DNA of 64,000 nt from Jingyaoa shaoxingensis. Lineage in GTDB: Bacteria; Bacillota; Clostridia; Lachnospirales; Lachnospiraceae. Position 1 is the stretch's first letter. Each line of letters opens with the position of its first letter. Positions 59,779-64,000 of this stretch are shown here, piece after piece. The stretch is taken from assembly GCF_014385005.1 (NCBI RefSeq), contig NZ_JACRSZ010000009.1, forward strand, positions 1 to 64,000, written 5' to 3'. Position numbers and translations under genes: made by a program. The notes under the pieces were generated by a model, which did not search any database, was not told the origin of the DNA, and saw only the letters and a list, made by a program, of their open reading frames with translations.

Positions 59779-61344
59779 GTGAGAAGAAGAAACAAAATGG
59801 CTCTGGCCGCAGCAGTAATTGGACTTACAACGATGGCATTTTCATCAGGAGTGTTTGCTGAAGATGCGGAAAAACTGGAGATTTCCGTAACCGGCGGCGG
59901 TGAGGATTCCATGCAGTTAAATACAGCAACCAGTGGCTTTTTAAATGGTCTGTCAGCACTGCGCCATTTGTATGAGGGCCTTTATAAACTGGATGCTAAC
60001 GGAGAAGTTGTACTTGGCCAGGCTGCTTCTGTAGAGGAAAGTGATGATAAGCTGACTTGGACCTTTACGTTAAGAGATGATATTACCTGGTCAGACGGAC
60101 AGGCAGTAACAGCAGGAGATTTCGTTTTTGCTTTTGACAATCTGGCAGCACAGGGTGGTGATTACTGTTCTCTGCTTTCCGATGTTGCAGAAAGCTATGA
60201 AGCACCGGATGATAAGACTCTGATTATTCATCTGAAGCAGCCATGTGGATACCTTCCATCGATTCTGGCATTCCCGTCTACCTATCCGGCAAGACAGGAT
60301 TATGTGGAAGAATACGGTGATGCCTATGCAACCGATCCGGATAAGGCTGTTTATAATGGTCCTTATGAGATGACAGACTGGGCTCATGAGTCTGAAGTGG
60401 TCATGAAACTGAGAGATGACTATTATGATGCAGATAATATTGATGTGGGAACTATTAACTGGGAACTGATTACAGAAGAAAGTTCTGCACTGGCTTCTTT
60501 TGAAAGCGGTGAATATGTATATTCAGATCTTTGCCCAGATGAAGAAAAACCTCGTATGGAAGGAAATGGACTGACCTATACAGCAGGCAATAACAATTAC
60601 TGCGTTATGTTTAATCTGGGTGATAAAGGCAATGATGTTCTGAAAGATGAAAAAGTCAGAGAGGCACTGTCCCTGACCATTGACCGTGAACGAATCATCA
60701 ATATTCGTGGTTTAAATGATGAAGTTGGTGTGACACTGATTGGCCGTGGCTATACCAATGAAGAAGGTACAGATTTTGTAGATTACTGTGATCCATGGGA
60801 AGATGTAGATGCATATGAAGACAACTGTGAGACAGCAAAACAGCTTCTGGCAGAAGCCGGATATGAAAACGGAGAAGGATTCCCGGCGCTGACTTATATT
60901 GTCAACAACGACAGCCGTAAAGAGATTGCAGAATCCATCGTTAATGACTGGAAAGAAATCCTTGGTATTGATTCCATTACAGTGGAAAAAGTAGAGAACT
61001 TCTCTGCTGCAAGAAGATCCGGTGATTATGATATTGCATATTATGGATGGTTTATGGATTACACTGATCTGTCCAATATGTATGGAACCTTTATCAATAC
61101 CGGTGATGCCAACTCTTTCTATCAGAGTGATGAATATGATGCAGCATACCAGAAAGCCATCAGCACAGATACACAGGATGCACAGTGGGAAGCATACAAA
61201 GAATGTGATGCCATTCTTGCAAAAGATCTGCCGGTATCTGTAATTCTCCATTCAATGAGTTCTTATCTGTTTGATGATAACAATTATGACGGACTGGTAT
61301 ATTCCTGCGGAAACTTTGTGTTCACTTATCTGAAAGCATTATAA
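59779..61344 (+). CDS. oppA: Oligopeptide-binding protein OppA
   Basis: 521 residues, SBP family 5. Signal peptide MRRRNKMALAAAVIGLTTMA with cleavage near VFAEDA; no lipobox Cys. Family landmarks: WTFTLRDDITWSDGQAVTAGDFVFAF and KVREALSLTIDRERII. GTG at 59779 is taken as start because AAAGGAGGA lies just before it; the ATG at 59758 precedes that site. Last transporter gene, before the epimerase; its ligand is inferred to be muropeptides. Confidence 0.9.
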   Translation: MRRRNKMALAAAVIGLTTMAFSSGVFAEDAEKLEISVTGGGEDSMQLNTATSGFLNGLSALRHLYEGLYKLDANGEVVLGQAASVEESDDKLTWTFTLRDDITWSDGQAVTAGDFVFAFDNLAAQGGDYCSLLSDVAESYEAPDDKTLIIHLKQPCGYLPSILAFPSTYPARQDYVEEYGDAYATDPDKAVYNGPYEMTDWAHESEVVMKLRDDYYDADNIDVGTINWELITEESSALASFESGEYVYSDLCPDEEKPRMEGNGLTYTAGNNNYCVMFNLGDKGNDVLKDEKVREALSLTIDRERIINIRGLNDEVGVTLIGRGYTNEEGTDFVDYCDPWEDVDAYEDNCETAKQLLAEAGYENGEGFPALTYIVNNDSRKEIAESIVNDWKEILGIDSITVEKVENFSAARRSGDYDIAYYGWFMDYTDLSNMYGTFINTGDANSFYQSDEYDAAYQKAISTDTQDAQWEAYKECDAILAKDLPVSVILHSMSSYLFDDNNYDGLVYSCGNFVFTYLKAL

Positions 61345-61353
61345 CAGAGACAT

Positions 61354-61386
61354 CTCCCACCTCTAAACAAAGTGCAGGTGGTGGGT
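61354..61386 (+). terminator. Hairpin after oppA
   Basis: CCCACCT pairs with AGGTGGTGGG (bulged). No T-run follows, so it may be a processing or partial termination site. Confidence 0.4.
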
Positions 61387-61450
61387 CAGAAGTGAGTCTT
61401 GAAAAAGACAGTTAATTGCCCCTGTGTGGGACATCGAAATAATAAATATG

Positions 61451-61498
61451 TGCAGCAAGCCATGACTGCGGGATCACCGTGGCCATGGCTTCACTGCA
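61451..61498 (+). promoter_or_regulatory. Extended stem-loop before the epimerase gene
   Basis: TGCAG then AAGCCATG pair with CATGGCTT then CTGCA (13 pairs), ending 33 bases before the epimerase start. It may tune expression of the enzymes relative to the transporter. Confidence 0.45.
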
Positions 61499-61530
61499 TT
61501 CCTGAACTAATAGAAAAGAGGAATAAATTC

Positions 61531-62640
61531 ATGAGAATACAGAAAATAGCCGTCGGATACATCAGTATCCCTCTGGTAACCCCATTTAAGACAGCGCTGC
61601 GTACTGTGGACAATGTCAATGACCTGATTGTGAGAATTACTGCAGATGACGGAACAGAAGGATTTGGCGAGGCACCGCCTACAGCTGTAATCACCGGGGA
61701 TACCAAAGAGTCCATTGAAGCGGCAATCCGCTATTATATAGCACCGGCCATTCGGAACATGGATCTGGAAGATCTGCCGTCTATTATGGAAAAACTGGAA
61801 CATTGCCTTGCAAAGAATACCAGTGCCAAAGCAGCAGTAGATATTGCATTGTATGATTTATATGCAAAAATGCAGAAAAAACCATTATTTCGCTTGCTGG
61901 GAGAGAAAAAATCAGATAAAGTAAAGACAGAACTGGAGACGGATCTGACCATCAGTGTGAATGATACGGAAGAAATGGTGCGGGACAGCCTGGCAGCTGT
62001 GGAGCAGGGATTCCGTATTCTGAAGATAAAGGTAGGAAAAGGTGGCAGCAAGGATGTAGAACGTATCCGTGAGATCCGGAATGCAGTTGGAAAAGATGTG
62101 GTAATCCGAGTAGATGCCAATCAGGGATGGACAAGAGAAGAAGCTGTATCTACTATCCGTGCTATGGAAAGGGAAGATCTGGGAATTGAACTGGTGGAAC
62201 AACCGGTATCCTATCATGATTTCAAAGGTATGCAGTATGTAACTGCTAATGTAGAGACAAAGATACTGGCAGATGAGAGTGTTTTCTCTTATGAAGATGC
62301 AGTGCGTATTATGGAAGAGCGGGGAGCAGACCTGATCAATATTAAGCTGATGAAGACAGGTGGTATCCATGAAGCGGTCCGCATCTGTGATGCAGCAGAA
62401 GAACATGGTGTAAAATGTATGATCGGATGTATGCTGGAGAGCAAAGTATCTGTCAGTGCCGGAGTACACCTGGCAGCAGCCCGTTCCTGTGTTACCATGG
62501 CAGATCTGGACGGTCCTTCTCTTTGCAAGACAGATCCGTATGAGGGGGGACCCCAATTCATGGGTCCGAAGATTTATCTGCCGGAAGATCCGGGCATTGG
62601 CATTACAAAGGTTCCGGTAAGATTTGAGACAATTAAGTGA
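61531..62640 (+). CDS. Dipeptide epimerase (L-Ala-D/L-Glu epimerase type)
   Basis: 369 residues, enolase superfamily, muconate-lactonizing subgroup. Catalytic Lys in LKIKVGKGG, metal ligands in VDANQG, LVEQP and LADES, second Lys in INIKLMKTGG. It converts L-Ala-D-Glu from cell-wall peptides to L-Ala-L-Glu so that ordinary peptidases can use it. The ATG at 61531 follows AAAAGAGGA; the longer frame from 61399 includes the stem-loop and lacks homology. Equivalent of Bacillus YkfB. Confidence 0.92.
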   Translation: MRIQKIAVGYISIPLVTPFKTALRTVDNVNDLIVRITADDGTEGFGEAPPTAVITGDTKESIEAAIRYYIAPAIRNMDLEDLPSIMEKLEHCLAKNTSAKAAVDIALYDLYAKMQKKPLFRLLGEKKSDKVKTELETDLTISVNDTEEMVRDSLAAVEQGFRILKIKVGKGGSKDVERIREIRNAVGKDVVIRVDANQGWTREEAVSTIRAMEREDLGIELVEQPVSYHDFKGMQYVTANVETKILADESVFSYEDAVRIMEERGADLINIKLMKTGGIHEAVRICDAAEEHGVKCMIGCMLESKVSVSAGVHLAAARSCVTMADLDGPSLCKTDPYEGGPQFMGPKIYLPEDPGIGITKVPVRFETIK

Positions 62641-62691
62641 CAGATAACCGGGGATAGCAGATAAGGCAGAAGCCTGAACAGGAGATCAGAT

Positions 62692-63603
62692 ATGGAAAAA
62701 CAGTTTGGAATAATAACTGCGGAACATGCATGGATCCGGGGAGCGGCAGAAGGAGAAGATGGAAGAAACACCAGTGGTATTGAAGATGAAATCTTTTCCG
62801 GATGGGCAGTGAGGATGCTGGAAGAAGAAAATACAAAACAGTATGTCAAAGTGGAGACTCACTATGGATATACCGGCTATGTGAACCGCAGAGAACTGAA
62901 GAATATAACCAGAAAGGAACTGGTACAGTATCAGGATACAGAACGCTTCTGGCGTATTGGCATCAGTGAAGCAGATCTGTTGGATCAGCCCAGGGTGCAG
63001 GGGCTTCCGCTGGAACTGCTTCTGAAAAACAGTATCGTGGAACTTATGGACAGGGATGTAACGGAAGGATGGAGCCGTGTGCGAAGTGCGTCAGGCAAGA
63101 CAGGCTATATTCATACAGAGAACCTGAAAAAAAGAAGGGACAGCGATGAATATCTGTTTCAGGAAGAGACAGAAAAAACAAATTATTTTCAGAAGTGGAA
63201 GAATTTATATGGAGAAGAAGAGGTATTACGCGAAAAACTGACAGACAGTGCCAGAGAGTTCCTCGGAACCCAGTATCGCTGGGGTGGAAAGTCTTCCCAG
63301 GGAATCGACTGTTCCGGCCTTGTTTTTATGAGTTACCTCGATCACGGTATTTTACTTTACCGGGACGCACAGATTCTGACAGAATATCCGGTAAAAGAAA
63401 TTAGCAGAGAGCGACTGAAAAAAGGGGATCTGCTTTTTTTCCCGGGGCATGTGGCCATGTATCTTGGTGCAGAAAAATATATCCATGCAACCGGATATGT
63501 AAAAACACCTTATGTAACGATCAACAGCCTGCAAGAGACAGACCCGGATTACCGGCCAGATCTGGCAGAGAAAATAACAGGATATGGGAGTATATTTGCA
63601 TGA
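62692..63603 (+). CDS. NlpC/P60 endopeptidase (YkfC-like), cytoplasmic
   Basis: 303 residues. Two SH3-like regions (about 5-75 and 80-150) precede an NlpC/P60 domain (about 185-300) with catalytic Cys in GIDCSGLVF, His in FFPGHVAMYLG and a polar third residue in YIHATG. There is no signal peptide, as in YkfC, which cuts the gamma-D-Glu-diamino-acid bond of imported muropeptides inside the cell. It overlaps the next gene by four bases. Confidence 0.9.
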   Translation: MEKQFGIITAEHAWIRGAAEGEDGRNTSGIEDEIFSGWAVRMLEEENTKQYVKVETHYGYTGYVNRRELKNITRKELVQYQDTERFWRIGISEADLLDQPRVQGLPLELLLKNSIVELMDRDVTEGWSRVRSASGKTGYIHTENLKKRRDSDEYLFQEETEKTNYFQKWKNLYGEEEVLREKLTDSAREFLGTQYRWGGKSSQGIDCSGLVFMSYLDHGILLYRDAQILTEYPVKEISRERLKKGDLLFFPGHVAMYLGAEKYIHATGYVKTPYVTINSLQETDPDYRPDLAEKITGYGSIFA

Positions 63604-64000
63604 GACAGTTTGAAACAAAAGAATTAGAATCTCTGGCAATGGAATTGCCGGAAGAGATACAGCAGTATAAGCTGGCAGGAGAATTTACAAAAGCACAGAA
63701 AGCCATCAAGAGATGGATGGAAAAACCGATAGCAGAAAGTTTAAAAGTCCGGCTCAGATATGAGCAGTATATTCTGGAGGAACTGCCGAAGGAATTTCCT
63801 TACACAAAAGAAGAGATCATAGAACTGTTTCAGGAAAAGATCCCTAATTTCTCAGACAAAGATTTGAAACGTATCGAGGAAGAGAACCTCGCCGAATGGA
63901 TTTATCTAAATGGAGAGAAACACTATATACACAACCTTCTGCGCAATATCTGTGACAAAGACGAAGAAATACAGGAACGTCTGGGAATTTATGGAAAACT
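63600..64000 (+). CDS. Unrecognised protein, runs off the window
   Basis: At least 133 residues, highly charged and helical (ETKELESLAMELPEEIQQYK, VRLRYEQYILEELPKEF, ENLAEWIYLNGEKHYIHNLL). ATGA overlap with the NlpC/P60 gene shows it is in the same operon, so a role in peptide or muropeptide use is likely. No signal peptide or membrane segment. The N-terminal style would fit proteins with a downstream transglutaminase-like domain, but that part is outside the window. Confidence 0.65.
   Translation, partial: MRQFETKELESLAMELPEEIQQYKLAGEFTKAQKAIKRWMEKPIAESLKVRLRYEQYILEELPKEFPYTKEEIIELFQEKIPNFSDKDLKRIEEENLAEWIYLNGEKHYIHNLLRNICDKDEEIQERLGIYGK

Noticed and set aside
61399..61530. Extended N-terminus of the dipeptide epimerase
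   Set aside because: It covers the stem-loop at 61451-61498, lacks homology, and a proper ribosome site precedes 61531.
1..64000. CRISPR arrays, tRNA or rRNA genes
   Set aside because: I saw no regularly spaced repeats, no tRNA-like cloverleaf with TTCRA arm, and no rRNA-like stretches.

Overview
The window looks like chromosomal DNA of a gut Firmicute of the Lachnospiraceae type (Blautia / Mediterraneibacter / Dorea-like). The reasons are low-to-moderate GC, strong AGGAGG ribosome sites, paired FtsX-type ABC exporters with OmpR/VanRS-like regulators, AGCS amino-acid symporters, an ECF-transporter S component, and an integrative element with a large serine recombinase. The genus is inferred from gene style, not from a marker gene. 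I saw no rRNA, tRNA or CRISPR array.

Region 1 (1-13,823) is the right end of an integrated mobile element. It starts in a truncated IS3-type transposase, then carries an FtsX-type ABC exporter. Next comes a sigma factor / membrane protein / ABC exporter / VanY-like peptidase block (4,407-8,443), flanked by two direct copies of a regulatory module: a receiver-less winged-helix protein convergent with a small XRE protein. The element ends with Tn916-type regulatory genes (10,650-11,310), a 49-aa accessory ORF and a serine recombinase (11,916-13,682). The recombinase stop codon lies inside a decayed 3' end of an rlmD/rumA-like 23S rRNA methyltransferase gene, which marks the probable attachment site.

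Region 2 (13,844-23,649) holds a two-component system with a second FtsX-type ABC exporter, a truncated XRE gene, two look-alike RNA hairpins ahead of a MATE exporter, an AraC regulator and an MFS transporter. Region 3 (23,750-30,719) is an unusual accessory block: two TetR genes around two tandem sirtuin-like genes whose canonical catalytic His is replaced, a DUF3786 gene, a CooC-type nickel ATPase, and a run of decayed genes including the two ends of a third sirtuin-like copy. A PAS-GGDEF protein closes it. Region 4 (30,820-34,840) is a scar of mobile DNA (integrase tail joined to an AbiEii fragment) followed by a VanRS-like two-component system and a secreted protein.

Region 5 (34,844-53,059) is mainly chromosomal metabolism. 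It has a leftward nucleoside hydrolase / ECF S component / SDR operon behind a structured leader with a preQ1-I-like sequence, a YfcC-type transporter with isoaspartyl dipeptidase, a PEP-synthase-like ATP-grasp protein, an exported protein of unknown role, a DUF134-NifX fusion, a MATE exporter, PAP2 and double-NUDIX enzymes, two AGCS symporters and a phospholipase-C-type protein. Region 6 (53,253-64,000) imports and breaks down amino acids and peptides: a polar amino-acid ABC transporter, then an Opp peptide transporter followed by a dipeptide epimerase and a cytoplasmic NlpC/P60 endopeptidase. That set matches the Bacillus ykf logic for salvaging cell-wall muropeptides.
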